Assembly: GCA_000482145.1 (NCBI GenBank)
Contig: AUXH01000014.1
Coordinates: 1 to 64,000, forward strand
Direction of reading: 5' to 3'
DNA length: 64,000 nt
From: Strigomonas culicis
Lineage: Eukaryota > Euglenozoa > Kinetoplastea > Trypanosomatida > Trypanosomatidae
In this document: positions 37,001 to 47,700 of the stretch, piece after piece
How the letters are laid out: each line of letters begins with the position of its first letter
Position numbering within the stretch: the stretch's first letter is position 1
Notes under the pieces: model-generated
What the model was told of the DNA's origin: nothing
The model's database searches: none
The model's input: the letters and a program-made list of their open reading frames with translations, nothing else
Program-made: the position numbers and the translations under genes

Positions 37001-39349
37001 AAGGGCTTCATTAACTATTTCGGCCCGGAGCGCTTTGGCGGCTACACGAAGCTGAACATGCACCCGGGCCTGCACCTGCTCAAGGGCGACTTCCGCGCGG
37101 CCGCGCACATCATCGTGCAGCAGTTCTACGTGGACGCGGCGCTGCGGGCGCAGCAGCAGCTGCAGAGCAACTTCTCGCTGACGGCGGCCATGCTACCGCG
37201 GCTCGCGGACTTCCCCGTCCTCGGCGGGGCGGGCCCGAACGCGCTCTACCACCAGCCCTTCGGCGGGGCGCATGCGGGCGGCAAGCGCAGCGTCGCGCAG
37301 GACGGCACCGCACTGCAGCGCGTGCTGAACAACGCGCTGCAGGCCTCGCTGCTCCTGGCGGAGACGCGGCCGGCCGCGGCCGGCGGCGCCGCCGCGGCGC
37401 CACTGGACGACCCGTGTGCAGAAGCGTTTCTGAGCGTCGTGGGGCCCAACGCCTGCCGCGTGCTCATCCACGAGTTCCTTGCCTTCGTGTGGAACGACAT
37501 TGTGAACCAGCGGCTCCAGCGCTACGGCACGTACTGCGTGCTGCCGGGCGACCTGGTGCGGCGCAAGTCGCAGCGCACCTCGCCGTCCTTCAACTACACC
37601 GCCGCGCTCGCAGACAGTGCGCGGCAGACGATCGACATCACGGAGATCTTCCAGGACCCGCATGAGCTCACCTTTGTCCAGCAGCGCGACATCGACGAGC
37701 GGCTTTACACGCCCTTCGACGTGCTGCTGCCGCTGCCCGGCGCGGAGATGCTGCTGCCGCAGAACCACACGGCCGACCTGTACGTCATTACCCTCCGCCG
37801 CTACGGCCTCGTCTTCAACCCGGAGGCGCGGCAGTGGCACAGCTTCTACCCGGGGCAGGCGGAGGACCGCCGGCGCGCGGCGGCGGCCTCGCCGTACCAC
37901 AACCTCACCTCCTCCTTCAGCATCATGGAGGAGGACCTGGCGAGCGCGACGAGCTACGACGAGTCGTACAGCACCGCGCCGAAGGTCTTCTCCAAGGAGA
38001 GCTACCAGCCCGCCGGGGGGCGGGCAGATGGCAGGAAGCGGGGCCAGGCGCCAGAGCCGCCGGTGGACGCCGCCGCGTGGCGCGCGGACCTGCGGCGGGC
38101 GGACGGCAACGCGTGCGGCCTGTGGATCCACGCAAACTACCGCGCGCCGCTGGTGAACCCGTGCGCGCCGACGCCGCCGCTGACCTCCGTGCGGCCTGTG
38201 CGCTCGTCGCTGTACAGCGCGGCGACCGCCGCGGCGCCGGCGGCGACCGTCTCGGGGGTGCCCGTCTTAAGCTTCGTGGCAAGCGCGAGTGAGGCAGACA
38301 GCGGCAGCAGCAGCAGCAGCGCTGCCCTCGCCGCTCACGCGGGCAGCAGCCGCGGCGGGGAGGCGGCCGCGCAGCGGTACCATGAGGCGCAGCACAAGGC
38401 GAACGCGATGAAGAGCCCGTTTCAGCGGTGGGGTGTGTCGCGCCGGTTGTCGCAGCAGTCCTTCACGGCGGCCTCCCTCGCCGCCGAGCTGCAGCGGCAC
38501 CGCCCGCGGCAGGCGGACGACGACGTCGAGGGCAATGGCGTCGCGGCGGCCACGTCGACGTCGTCGATCATTGACACGGAGGGCATGCTGGAGATCGAGG
38601 AGATCAACAAGACCGCACACCGTCTGCACAAGCCGAGCAGCGCCGACGCCGTCGACGGCGAGGGGCCGGATTACGACTACGCGGACGTTGAGACCAACCC
38701 CTTCGCGCTGCCAAACGGAGAGGAGCTCATCACGGGCCGCGCGCCGCGCCAGACGGCGCCTCCACGGCAGGCGCCGTCTGGCGCGGGAGCCTCACCGCGG
38801 GCCGCCGCCCTCTTCGTGTACGAGAGCCCGGGCCAGCGCAAGGGCAGACCCTGTAAGGTGCTGCCGCTGCCGCGACTACCGACCGCACTCGCCGCCACGC
38901 GCGACGCTTCGCAGCCACCGGCGCGGTCGGGGGAGGCGGAGCGGCGCCGCAGCCTGAACAACAACATCACGACGATTATCCCCTACTGGCGGTACGAAGC
39001 GCTCTGTGAGCCGCACGCCGTGCAGTTACAGTTCCAGCTCCCGAGCGGCACCTACAGCAGCATGCTGCTGCGTGAAGTGACCAAGATGGACGTCAACTAC
39101 GCGGACCGTGACGTGCTGCTCGCCTCCCGCCGGCGGGAGCAGCAGCAGCAGCAAGACAGCGCGCAGCACCAGAAGCAACAGCAGCAGCAGCAGCGCTTAG
39201 TGGCGAAGCGCCGTGCGCAGCGGCTGCTGTACGACCGGCGCCCGCGCGCGCTCAGTGTGGGCCTGCTGCACCAGAGCGTCTTCCGATCGGAGGGCATCCG
39301 CCAGAGCCTGCTGCCCACGCTCCGGAGCTATGACAGTGTTAGTAAGTAA
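34091..39349 (+). CDS. giant TruD/PUS7-family pseudouridine synthase-like protein
   Basis: 1752 residues, more than twice the usual PUS7 length (about 660). TruD-family enzymes convert uridine to pseudouridine in tRNA and other RNAs. The family signposts are in order but spread out by low-complexity insertions: INRFAKPSVPGFQAVVKESPSDYYVEE-like motif I (about 66-95, family KexPeDFxVeEi); the catalytic-motif region THAGTIENGTHSFQKIRI (678-695); then INYFGPERFGG (974-984, family NYFGxQRFG) and HLLKGDF; and the C-terminal QLQFQLPSGTYSSMLLREV (about 1641-1659, family F-x-L-P-x-G-x-Y-A-T-x-x-L-R-E). In the catalytic motif the family has GTKDKRAVTxQ; here it reads GTIENGTHSFQ, so the catalytic Asp aligns with Glu685 and the Lys with Ile684. 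The protein may be catalytically dead or altered. It could serve as an RNA-binding or assembly factor (inference). Gln runs and Ser-rich segments fill 1380-1600. Confidence 0.82.
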   Translation: MKPTPPSLRRLILGMSVEDAQSKFDTVESRLRVRLAHEHHNQHVLHELHRAQKARNVLPAERKCHINRFAKPSVPGFQAVVKESPSDYYVEELWEPEGSRPAAAAVALEGGAAAAGAGLAANQMGRAELAEEGGDLTLAAPPTAAPSEAADGRSELVPYAKVREEADEFVQQRHHVVRALQESLDIVADNVFAELTARRSSGSLVTGQQRSLIDQLVDRNKEATQKNYKRVSSSSHLLDSVEMTLSLYNRKDKTVAEAFRSPALYIPAREASVSFSLWVSGGLLAREQLCAEFPFHIAKYVVDTEQQQQQQQGGVSAHLIPRLIVEVYFSSELYLLSSLVGTDGIVALRRYVGAVMRQQHEPVPTSASLLLNTLRAEQESLFHPHAYLVAGGGSAPTDDRSVDVPTHIRIPWRDARVAGGSADAAAAPLRARITGTVLDGNHKEGENPSTNSSSSASIGLDKMKEGIQYVWKTWGHLVKDLHVYADLDYLYVSIDREKEMKENNDYMNEVKSLDDKLRSGGALPSPQASNSYPHLATAGVVDGAVATIQHHLTSGAAGGMSAGGMQKVVHVPLSADFTVIECILERKGLHHNMVLEDITQTLTEMQNQALEAVRLAFIDEMENYVAALEEEEQQQQAAQEAAAARGKRKGKGKAAPVRRPPRHTLSSIVPVLYAPKVVVTHAGTIENGTHSFQKIRIRGSSLAHVEGLCRALQQEHYFTSGVPPSVEQLGGAAAPILALPPNLSFVNSHNSMPYLVESGEGASAAAPAAPGGEGARLSVRERLLLRGRRRASPPPAARRRPHDGDGTGQGRPGAAADAYVATAEEREFWREHYYRLTEPRLLLHDRVDAADALVAQQHHPNSKALRDTVSARLREHLRVVNSRLQAEEAEDGGPGDGKSGRASRRAAIDLQRIAPDKLYEYLCTDCEAETAMWDLRVGDHKGYFYKLNLTHIPSKDMKQHVPQALQSVQRKGFINYFGPERFGGYTKLNMHPGLHLLKGDFRAAAHIIVQQFYVDAALRAQQQLQSNFSLTAAMLPRLADFPVLGGAGPNALYHQPFGGAHAGGKRSVAQDGTALQRVLNNALQASLLLAETRPAAAGGAAAAPLDDPCAEAFLSVVGPNACRVLIHEFLAFVWNDIVNQRLQRYGTYCVLPGDLVRRKSQRTSPSFNYTAALADSARQTIDITEIFQDPHELTFVQQRDIDERLYTPFDVLLPLPGAEMLLPQNHTADLYVITLRRYGLVFNPEARQWHSFYPGQAEDRRRAAAASPYHNLTSSFSIMEEDLASATSYDESYSTAPKVFSKESYQPAGGRADGRKRGQAPEPPVDAAAWRADLRRADGNACGLWIHANYRAPLVNPCAPTPPLTSVRPVRSSLYSAATAAAPAATVSGVPVLSFVASASEADSGSSSSSAALAAHAGSSRGGEAAAQRYHEAQHKANAMKSPFQRWGVSRRLSQQSFTAASLAAELQRHRPRQADDDVEGNGVAAATSTSSIIDTEGMLEIEEINKTAHRLHKPSSADAVDGEGPDYDYADVETNPFALPNGEELITGRAPRQTAPPRQAPSGAGASPRAAALFVYESPGQRKGRPCKVLPLPRLPTALAATRDASQPPARSGEAERRRSLNNNITTIIPYWRYEALCEPHAVQLQFQLPSGTYSSMLLREVTKMDVNYADRDVLLASRRREQQQQQDSAQHQKQQQQQQRLVAKRRAQRLLYDRRPRALSVGLLHQSVFRSEGIRQSLLPTLRSYDSVSK

Positions 39350-39979
39350 TAGAGGATGCTGTCTTACGCCTCGGTTTTGTGTGTGTGTGTTTGTGTGTGT
39401 GTGTAGGTTGTTGCTAACAACCCTAATAAAGAAGAAGAAAAAAGCAGTTTAGCCTGCCAAAACGAAAAGAAAGGTTGATAGAGATTCGTTCGATTTTTTT
39501 TCCTATGAGTGATCTTGTTTACATAGACATAAGACTATAAATGTTTTAACTTCCTTCCTTTTTTTTGCCACAGTTCTTCTTTGTTTTTCGTTCCATTTTT
39601 ACGATGGATAAATAGATCCAAATACAGGTGAGTAGAGAGGGGAAGTGTGTATGGTGGTGTTAGTGTTGTTGATTTTGTTCCCCTCTATTAATCATACATG
39701 CAAAAAAAAAAAAACTACATAGCGTACATACACATATATACATATATAATACCATAAAATAAAAAACTGCGCTCCACTTTTCTTACGTTCTCTATGATGC
39801 ACATTGGTGCATGATCTCTTTTTTTGTGTGTGTACTTGACTTATTCCGTTGTGTTGCATGTGTCATGCGGTCATCTCCTTCCTCTGTCTCTTTCCTTCTC
39901 TTCCCGAGCCGCTGAAGCGCTCGATTGCTGTCCCTCTCTCTCTCTCTTTCTTAATCGTTCTAGTTGGCTATACGTGTAG
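39350..39979. other. spacer, 630 bases, with acceptor
   Basis: GT-rich, T-rich and TA-rich 3' UTR-like sequence, then a C/T tract with a (TC) run (39925-39960) and AG at 39962-39963, giving a 16-base leader for the next gene. Another AG lies directly before its ATG. No gene seen. Confidence 0.6.
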
Positions 39980-41146
39980 ATGCAGCGGGACGCCTATGCG
40001 GCCTTTCTCAAAAGACGAAACGAGCACCTCGTTCCACTGCGCCTTGTCCAGCCGGACGGCAGCACGAAGCTGGAGCACATCTTTCCGGACGTCTTCAACG
40101 GCTACAAGGCGCGCCGCCTGGTGCTGATGGCGCTGCCCACCGTCACGCGGGCCGTCGTCGAGCACCCGGCGCAGCGCCACCGCGAGATCATCGTGGAGAC
40201 GGAGGAGAAGCGCGGGGTGCTCGTCCCCACCTTCGAGGCGCTGCTGCAGCTCCACCGGCCGCACTGTATCTACCGCCTGCTGCCGCTGCTGTGCACGTCG
40301 CTGGACGCCTTTGCCGCGGCGCAGGCCTTCTGCGCGGACCGCTACTCCTTCTTCGACCTCTTGGACCGGCGCGACCCCATGACGTTGCGCCTGCGGCTGT
40401 CGCCGTCGCTGCTGCATCCACCGCACGCGGCGGCGACACGGGGAGAGCCAGACGCGGCCGCGCAGGCGCCCACACTCCGCGCGGTCAACTTCGATGCCGT
40501 GCTGTGCTGTGAGCGCAAGGCGGTGAATGTGCGGTACCATGCGAAGGCGGAGGGGGGGGCCGTGCCGTGCGGCAGCGACGCGGCGGCCGCCCCCACGTGC
40601 GCCAACGAGCTCCGCAGCGGCGCGGCGCTCTTCACGGTGCATGAGAACATCTCGGAGAGCGCCATCCGGCAGCGTGACGCACTGAAGAGGTTCTTCCACT
40701 CCGAGCCGTACCGGCAGATGGGCTCCAACAGCGACCTGTTTCGTCTCCTCTTCCGCATCGACGAGGCCCACACGACCCAGTGCTTGCGGCGCCAACAGGA
40801 GGCGCAGCTAGCCCAGCAGTCGCATCTTGAGTCCGCGGCTGCTGCCTGCCGGCATCGGACGTGTTTCTTCCACGTCATGGCCTCCAAGTCGCTCGTAGGC
40901 GCCGTGACGCCTTACACCGTACTGGGTGGGCCGCACAGCGGATATTCCAGCACAAAGGATGGTAACAACAGCACAGATCCTAGTAATAATAGCACCTCAC
41001 AACCGTCATCGCAGTCCGCGGCGGAACTTCTCGTGAACCCCACACTACGTAGGCGCCTCATCGAGCTCGCGGCTCGGCAGGACATTCTGCTGTATGAGAG
41101 GCTTGTGGACGGCTCTTACCGATTTGTCGGCTGGCCATCTCCATAG
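39980..41146 (+). CDS. hypothetical protein, function unknown
   Basis: 388 residues, no family recognised. It has no signal peptide, membrane segment or zinc motif. The first 150 residues are mixed helix and strand with a conserved look: FLKRRNEHLVPLRLVQPDGS, HIFPDVFNGYKARRLVLMAL, and a Leu/Cys-rich helix around CIYRLLPLLCTSLDAFAAAQ. A Ser/Thr/Asn-rich linker (about 316-345) precedes a C-terminal piece, RRRLIELAARQDILLYERLV, ending YRFVGWPSP. Codon use and GC content match the neighbouring real genes, a strong splice acceptor precedes it, and its open frame fills the gap between two clear spacers, so it is a real gene. The complex N-terminus suggests orthologs in other trypanosomatids. Confidence 0.8.
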   Translation: MQRDAYAAFLKRRNEHLVPLRLVQPDGSTKLEHIFPDVFNGYKARRLVLMALPTVTRAVVEHPAQRHREIIVETEEKRGVLVPTFEALLQLHRPHCIYRLLPLLCTSLDAFAAAQAFCADRYSFFDLLDRRDPMTLRLRLSPSLLHPPHAAATRGEPDAAAQAPTLRAVNFDAVLCCERKAVNVRYHAKAEGGAVPCGSDAAAAPTCANELRSGAALFTVHENISESAIRQRDALKRFFHSEPYRQMGSNSDLFRLLFRIDEAHTTQCLRRQQEAQLAQQSHLESAAAACRHRTCFFHVMASKSLVGAVTPYTVLGGPHSGYSSTKDGNNSTDPSNNSTSQPSSQSAAELLVNPTLRRRLIELAARQDILLYERLVDGSYRFVGWPSP

Positions 41147-41718
41147 GTACTTTTTTTTGCTTGGTTGCTTTGCGAATTGGTATTGTACATTTTTTTTTCT
41201 TTACAAATCAAAAGAAAAAAATGCTCCCTCCTTATACCTTTTAGTTGCATAATTTACACGTATGTGTGATACTTCATTTGCACTGTGTGGATCGATAGAA
41301 GAAAAGATGCCTGTCTCTCCTTCTTTGATTTCGATCTTAAAGATATAGTATTTGTTTGAATTGTTGGTTGCGTTTTTTCTGTTCTTTTTTTTTGTTTCTG
41401 TAGTTACACTCAGTTACAGTCTCACAGATCTTTGATTTATTTTTTGATCTCCTACATTTTTTTCAGTGTATTGTTTTTCTTCTTCTTCTTTTAGTTTGTA
41501 GAAACAAGTTTTGAATTCTGTATATAAAACACACTATCTATATACACTTTTTTTTTAGTCTTCTGTGTTCTATTCTTCTCGCACACAGGAAAAAAAAAAG
41601 TCAGGGAAGAAAGGAAAAGGAATAGCACTACCTAATCACTACCAACACATCCCCTTGTTTGTACAACGGTTCTACTGCAAGCGCATTACGTTTCGCGTAG
41701 GGAGCGACGTCGCATTGT
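41147..41718. other. spacer, 570 bases, with acceptor
   Basis: T-rich sequence throughout. The T/C tract at 41549-41580 with AG at 41587-41588 is the likely acceptor, leaving a 130-base leader that has no upstream ATG. No gene or RNA gene recognised. Confidence 0.6.
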
Positions 41719-44700
41719 ATGGACACCGTAGGTAGCGGAAGCACTGGCGGGAGAGGCGGTGCCAATGTGGCTGCGGCTGTGCCAGAGCACGGCAATAGCA
41801 ACACAAGAAGAAGAAATAGCACGTCTCACAACGTTGCCATGTACTCGAATAGCGAAATAGGGATGTATAACGACGCTTCGTTATCGTCACCGCTGAAGCT
41901 ACGAACACGCCGCAACCCGCTGTTGCCTTCGGCGGCGTACCCTTCCGAAATCCGTTTCTTCAGCGCGGTCGGGGGTCACGGGAATAGCACAGGTAACATG
42001 ACGAGCGCCAACAACCGAGCCGGCAGCAGCGGATACCTCCACTCGCCGCAGGAGGACACGCTGTGGGACGCCACGGCGACGGATGAGCACCACACCGCCA
42101 CAAGTCACGTCTCCGCTGTCAGCGAGGCGGACGGCCCGAGCCGCTCCGCAACGCCTGAGACGGCGGACGACGCGGAGTACGCGCGTGACGGCACCGGCGG
42201 CAGCCCCCGTTGCCGCAAAGGGAGCCGAGGGGAGGCCCGGCGGGGCCACGGGCGGAGGCCGGGCAGCCGCGAGCCGGTTCACCGGCGCGGCAGCAGGGCA
42301 CCCTACGGCGCCGGCGCCGCGGTGGAGGAAGAGGTCTTCGTCTTCGACGGCACCGACACGGCGCCGTCGGACGACGACGACGCGCGCCGCGCACCGACGA
42401 CGGTGGTGCCGCTGCGGAGCACGGAGGAGGCGCCGCACGTCGCGGCGGCCCCGGCCGCGTCCTACCTGCTGCAGCACGTGACGGGGGACCTGCTGCACCG
42501 CATCCTGTCCTTCTGTCCGCTGCGCGTGTGCTTCACGTTTCGCCTCGTGTGCACACTCTTCAACGAGACGGTTCTCGCCGACGTGCTGACCGCGCTCGTC
42601 ACCAACCTCCACGAGGAGCACGAGGGGGGCCCGCGCCACCGTGACCGCCGCGCGCCGGGGGAGGCCGACCCGGAGGGCCAGGGGTCCGCGCGCATCGGCT
42701 CCTTCCGCGCGTGGGGCGCGCTGCCGCGCTGCGGCGGCCGCTCGCTCGCCGACGTGATCACCCTACGGCGGCGCGCGCTGCAGGTGCAGCAGGCGGCGTA
42801 CGACGCGTGGATGCACGGCCACATCCGCCGCCAGATCGACCGCCTCGTGACCGCCGCGCCGGCGGACGGCGTCGTGCGCGAGCCGGCGCAGGAGGCCGAC
42901 GCGCGGGAGGAGCGGGAGCGGCAGATCCAGCTGACGCGCGTGACCTTCGCGCGACACTCACTCGCGACGGCGGTCACCGCGCTGCTGCAGCACCACTGTC
43001 AACAGCGCCGCGTCCTCTACAACATGCGGCACAACTACTTCAACGTGGTGCCGATCGGCCGCGGTATGCAGTGGAGTCGGACGCTCTCCGAGGGGCTGCA
43101 GTCCGTGCTCCACCCCTTGACCGCGAAGCCCATCGTGTTCCCGGACGGCAGTGTGGGGACGGTCGAAATCGATATGCTCTTCTGCGTGTACGGCCGCCGG
43201 CGCCCGTGTGAGACACTGCCGAACCCCTTCTACCAGTGCGCCTTCACCCACGGCGCCGTGCACCACGACAGTGGGGACGGCAGCGGCCTGTCGCGGGGAT
43301 CGGCCGCGTGGCACGCGGAGCGGGCCCGCCGCCGCCTCAACTGCATCGACCGTGAGGGGGACAAGACGGAGTGGGTGTGCGAGGCGATCATCGACCTCGG
43401 CTCGCACATCTACGGCACCCACTACGACCCGGTCGCGAACGTGGTGCACGCCAGCGCGCGCGACCGCGAGTACCTGTTGCGCTACCACAGCCGCAGCGAT
43501 CGGGCGCTGGAGAACCGTCTCGGCACCGATGTGCCGCGCTGCTGCATCGAGTACCTGCCCATCTACACCGCCTCCGGCCAGTACAACCACCGGCGGCGGC
43601 GCCAGCGCCACAACCGCAACGTAGTGAACACCGCCGCCTATCTCAGCACGCACGACGTCCACGGCGACCGGCTGCGGACGGACACGGACGACGAGGAGTA
43701 CAACCGCCGCAACCGGCAGCGCGTCGCCTGCCAGCGCCACTACATTGAGTGCTACGAGCGCAAGATGCAGGAGGCAGAGGAGGGCACGCTGCTGCGGCTC
43801 GAGGACGGTAGCCCGCAGGTCCAGGTGCAGGGCATCTACGCGCTGCCGAGCAGCGCGGCCGGCCACCACGTCACGCGCGAGAGCAGCACGACGCGGCTGC
43901 CCACCTTCGGCTGGACCGCCACCCGCGTCGCGCAGAAACTGCGCCTGCTCGACCGCATGCGCCGCGCGGCGCACCGGCGGATGGGCCAGCAGATCGCGGC
44001 GCAAGGCGGGCGGCCGCCGCCGCCGCTCCCGGCGCGGCCGCACGCCAGTGGTGATGCGCTGGTCGGCCCCGACGGCCTGCCCTACCGCCTGCTCATCGTC
44101 GACGGGGAGGACGACATCACCGAGAGCGTCATGCGCAAGCCGGTCCCCGACGTGGAGCTGACCTTCGAGGACGTGTTTGGGCTGCGCGCCCTGCGCGACA
44201 GCCTCCAACAGCGCTGCGAGCGGTTGGCCATGCCGCCATGGGTCTTCGACGTGGACGTGCCCACGCCGACGAACCCCTCGTCCACCCATCCAGCGACGGA
44301 ATCCGCGACCGCCGTGTCCACGACGGCGGCGGCGCCGGACACCACCGTCGCGGCCGAGAGGCTCGAGGGGAACGTGCTGCCCTCGGTGGAGTCCGACGAC
44401 GCGGCACCGGCGGTGTCCGTCTCGGCCGCCATGGAAGACCCCACGACAAGAGCAAGAACCGCCCCGGGCACTCTCCACGGGGAGGAGCAGGAAGTGAACG
44501 TCAACCGCTACATTTTTGCGAACTTTGAGCGCAACACCAGCCTCTGCGCGCGCGCCGGGCAGCGCAGCGGGGACCTCGCCATCACAATCGACGCAGAGCG
44601 CACCTGCCGTGTCCTGGCGGCCAAGAGCGATGCGTACATCAGCGACGTCGTCGTGTTCGAGGCGCCGTGCTTCACCAGAGGCCGCGCGTCGCACGCCGCG

Positions 44701-47700
44701 ATGCCGGGCGAGGCCGTTTCGTCCACCGACGACGACAGGAGCGAGGACGACGACCCACTCTACCCCGAGGTGGACTCCAACGTGAACGACGACAGCAACG
44801 AGGAGGAAGGCGAGGACGAGGACGACACGACCCAACAGGTGATCGACAGCAGCCACACCATCCTCGGGGCCGCGCCGGGACACGCCTCCTCACCACCCGA
44901 GCGGCAGCCGCTGCAGCGCGAGGAGGAGGAAGAGAGGGAGAACAACGACGAGGAGGGAGCGCAGCCGCAACCCCACCAGCGCCAGCCGGCGCGGCCGAAA
45001 CGGAAGGAAAAGAAGGCTACGGCCGGCGCCATCCGGCGCGGCCGGACGCTGCTCCTCGGCTTCGGCGACCGCACCGTCGTCGTCTTTGGCGCGACGGTGC
45101 ACCGCCGCCGCGTGTCGGCGAAGGGCGTCATGTTGGACAGCCTCTCGAGTCCGCTGCGGCGGGAGTGGGCGATCCAGACGAACACCGCGGCCGGCGGCGG
45201 CCGCCGCGGCCAGCAAGACAGCGAAGGCGACGTGTCACAGCAGGAGACGCTCTCGTTGGGGGATATGCGGCAGCGGATGCAGGCGCTGCCGAGCGAGCCC
45301 CGGCCGCCTTCGGCGGCGGGCGAGGGGGCGGACCTCCAGCGGCCCTTCTACAATGCGCGGCTGCGCACGTGCACCTACTTCTTCCTCACCGGCTACTTGT
45401 ACTACAGCAAGTCGTACAACGTCACCATCAAGGGCGGCCTACGGCAGGTGTACTACGTCGCCTCGCCGCGGCCGTGGATCGCCGCGCTGCGCACGCAGTT
45501 TCAGTCCCACGTCGTGGACGCGCCGGAGCGGCTGCTGCGGCTGCGTGAGGCGATGGTGCAGGCGGTCCTGCGCTTCATGCGCGGCAAGGGACTCCCCGCG
45601 GCGGAGGCGGAAGACCTCGTGGAGCACTTCCTGGCCGACACGCGCTACCGCCCCGCCGCGGCTCCGCCGCGGCGGCTGACGCTGCGGGTGCGCGCGTACC
45701 CACGCCTCGCGGAGTACTACCACCGGCTGGGCGCGCCGCCGCCGGGTCGCGCGCACACGCCGGTGGCGTTCTACCGCGAGCAGCAGCAGCGGCAGCGCCC
45801 GTCCACGGACTGCGCCGTCTGTGTGGCGGACGCAGACGGGGACGAGGCGGAGGCGCAGCCGTACCCCGCCGCGCCGCCGCCGCCGTCCACGGGCAGCCTG
45901 TGGTCGCCCGCGGAGGATGGCCACCCGTACTTCTCGCAGCCCTTTCTCCTCGTCGCGCACCACGCGTGTACGACGGAGCGCGGCCTCGTGCCGGCCCCGC
46001 TCGAGGTCGCGGACATGGGCAACAAGACCGCCTGCACCCGCCGCAAGGTGCTCGCGCTTGTCAAGTGGATGCCCAAGACGCAGACGGAGGTGCGCGTCTG
46101 CGCGGTCACTGAGGACGACGGCGACAAGTGGGTGTACGGCAACCTCCAGGTCGTGCCGCTCTTCGCGCTCGGCACATGCGTGGAGCGCATCCTACATGTG
46201 CGCCTGGCGGCCTCTCCGCCGGCCTGGCAGCAGCAGGCGGAAGAGAGGCGGCCGCAGCAGCCGCAGCCGCCCACGGTGCTGGAGGTGGAGCAGGAAGAGC
46301 GCGCCTACGGCCTGCGGCCCGGCGTCGCGGAGTGGGTGCACGACCACCTGTTCTGCCCGACCAGCATGGCGATCTCGCCCTGCCACGCCTACTTCGTCGT
46401 CGCGACCGCCGCTGGCCATCTGCTGCTCGTCGCTCCCTCGCTGCACTACCCACCCGACGGGACCCCCACGACGAATACCGCAGAGGGAGCGGAGGGGGGG
46501 GAGCCGAAGCGCCTCATCGTGAAGCGGGTGACGCAGAGCATGGTGTACGAGGTGGAGCGGGTCGCACCCAGCGGGCGGCCCAGCGGCGCGGCGGCGCCGT
46601 GCAGCGCACCATCGCCATTGTCGCAGAGTGAGGGAGAGGAGGAGGGCGTGGGGGTGGACGGGACGACGCCTGCGTCGGCGAGCGCCGCGCTGTTGCCGCA
46701 CACAGACAGCGTCTGCGGGGAGGGCTTTCGCGGGCTGCAGAGCAACGCGGCCTTCAACTGCTACGAGGCGGAGACGGGCGACCCGGCGCACCTGCCGTCC
46801 TCGCGCTTCTACCAGCACCAGACGGCGCAGGAGGCGCAGCAGGCGGCCGAGCGCCGGTGCACGGAGCAGGATCGGATGGACCTCGCGCTGCGCCGCGACG
46901 ACCCCACCGGCGCCGCGCCGCACACCGTCGCGGCCACGACCACTTCCGCCGCCGCCGCCGCGAACTTTGGGCGCGCCGGCCTCGGCGGCAGCAGCGGCGC
47001 GCAGAGCACGACGAGCCCCTTCTCGCCCTTCTTCGAGCCGATCCTCACGAAACGCCGTGCGCTGACCGCCGCAGGCGCGGCCGACGGGGGCGGCGCGGAG
47101 ACGTACCTCAACGATGCGGACGACCCCCTACATGGGGTCCTGACGCAGTCCGAGCAGCGACAGATGACGCGGCTCCCCTTCTCCTGCGAGGAGATCTTTG
47201 GTCCCTTCTACAAAAACGATGCGCAGCTGCACTTCATCCAAAAACGGTTCCCCAACTGCAACCCGTCTGCGCCGTCCACGCTGCCCTATGCGATGGCGAC
47301 GACGGCGGCGACAACGCTGCCCTCGGCAACGGACCGCTGCGGCAGTGCGGCGGGCGCGCCGACGGCCCCTGGCGTGTACCCGGGCGAGAACCTGCAGCGC
47401 TGGTGTCGCTACCGGTCCGCGGCGGATGAGCTCCGGCAGGCGTACGGCGACGCGCCAGCGGCCGGCAGCTCGACGGAGGCGCTGGACCCGGGCCCCTCCA
47501 ACGAGGACGGCGCGCACATGTTCAGCAACGAGGGGGCGGGGGTGGCCGCGGACAGGCCGCCGCGCGCCCGCCAGGCGCCGCGCGCCTTCTTGCCGTTTCC
47601 CCTCCAAATTCCGCTCTACTTCACCTTCTTGAAGCATGACAGCGACGTGCCCTTCGACCTGTTCCAGCGCACGTCGCCGGAGGCGATGCATGTGCCCGAG

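Noticed and set aside
39350..39979. tRNA or snRNA gene in the spacers
   Set aside because: No spacer shows GC-rich clover-leaf arms or A/B boxes when read by eye; a tRNA scan would settle it.
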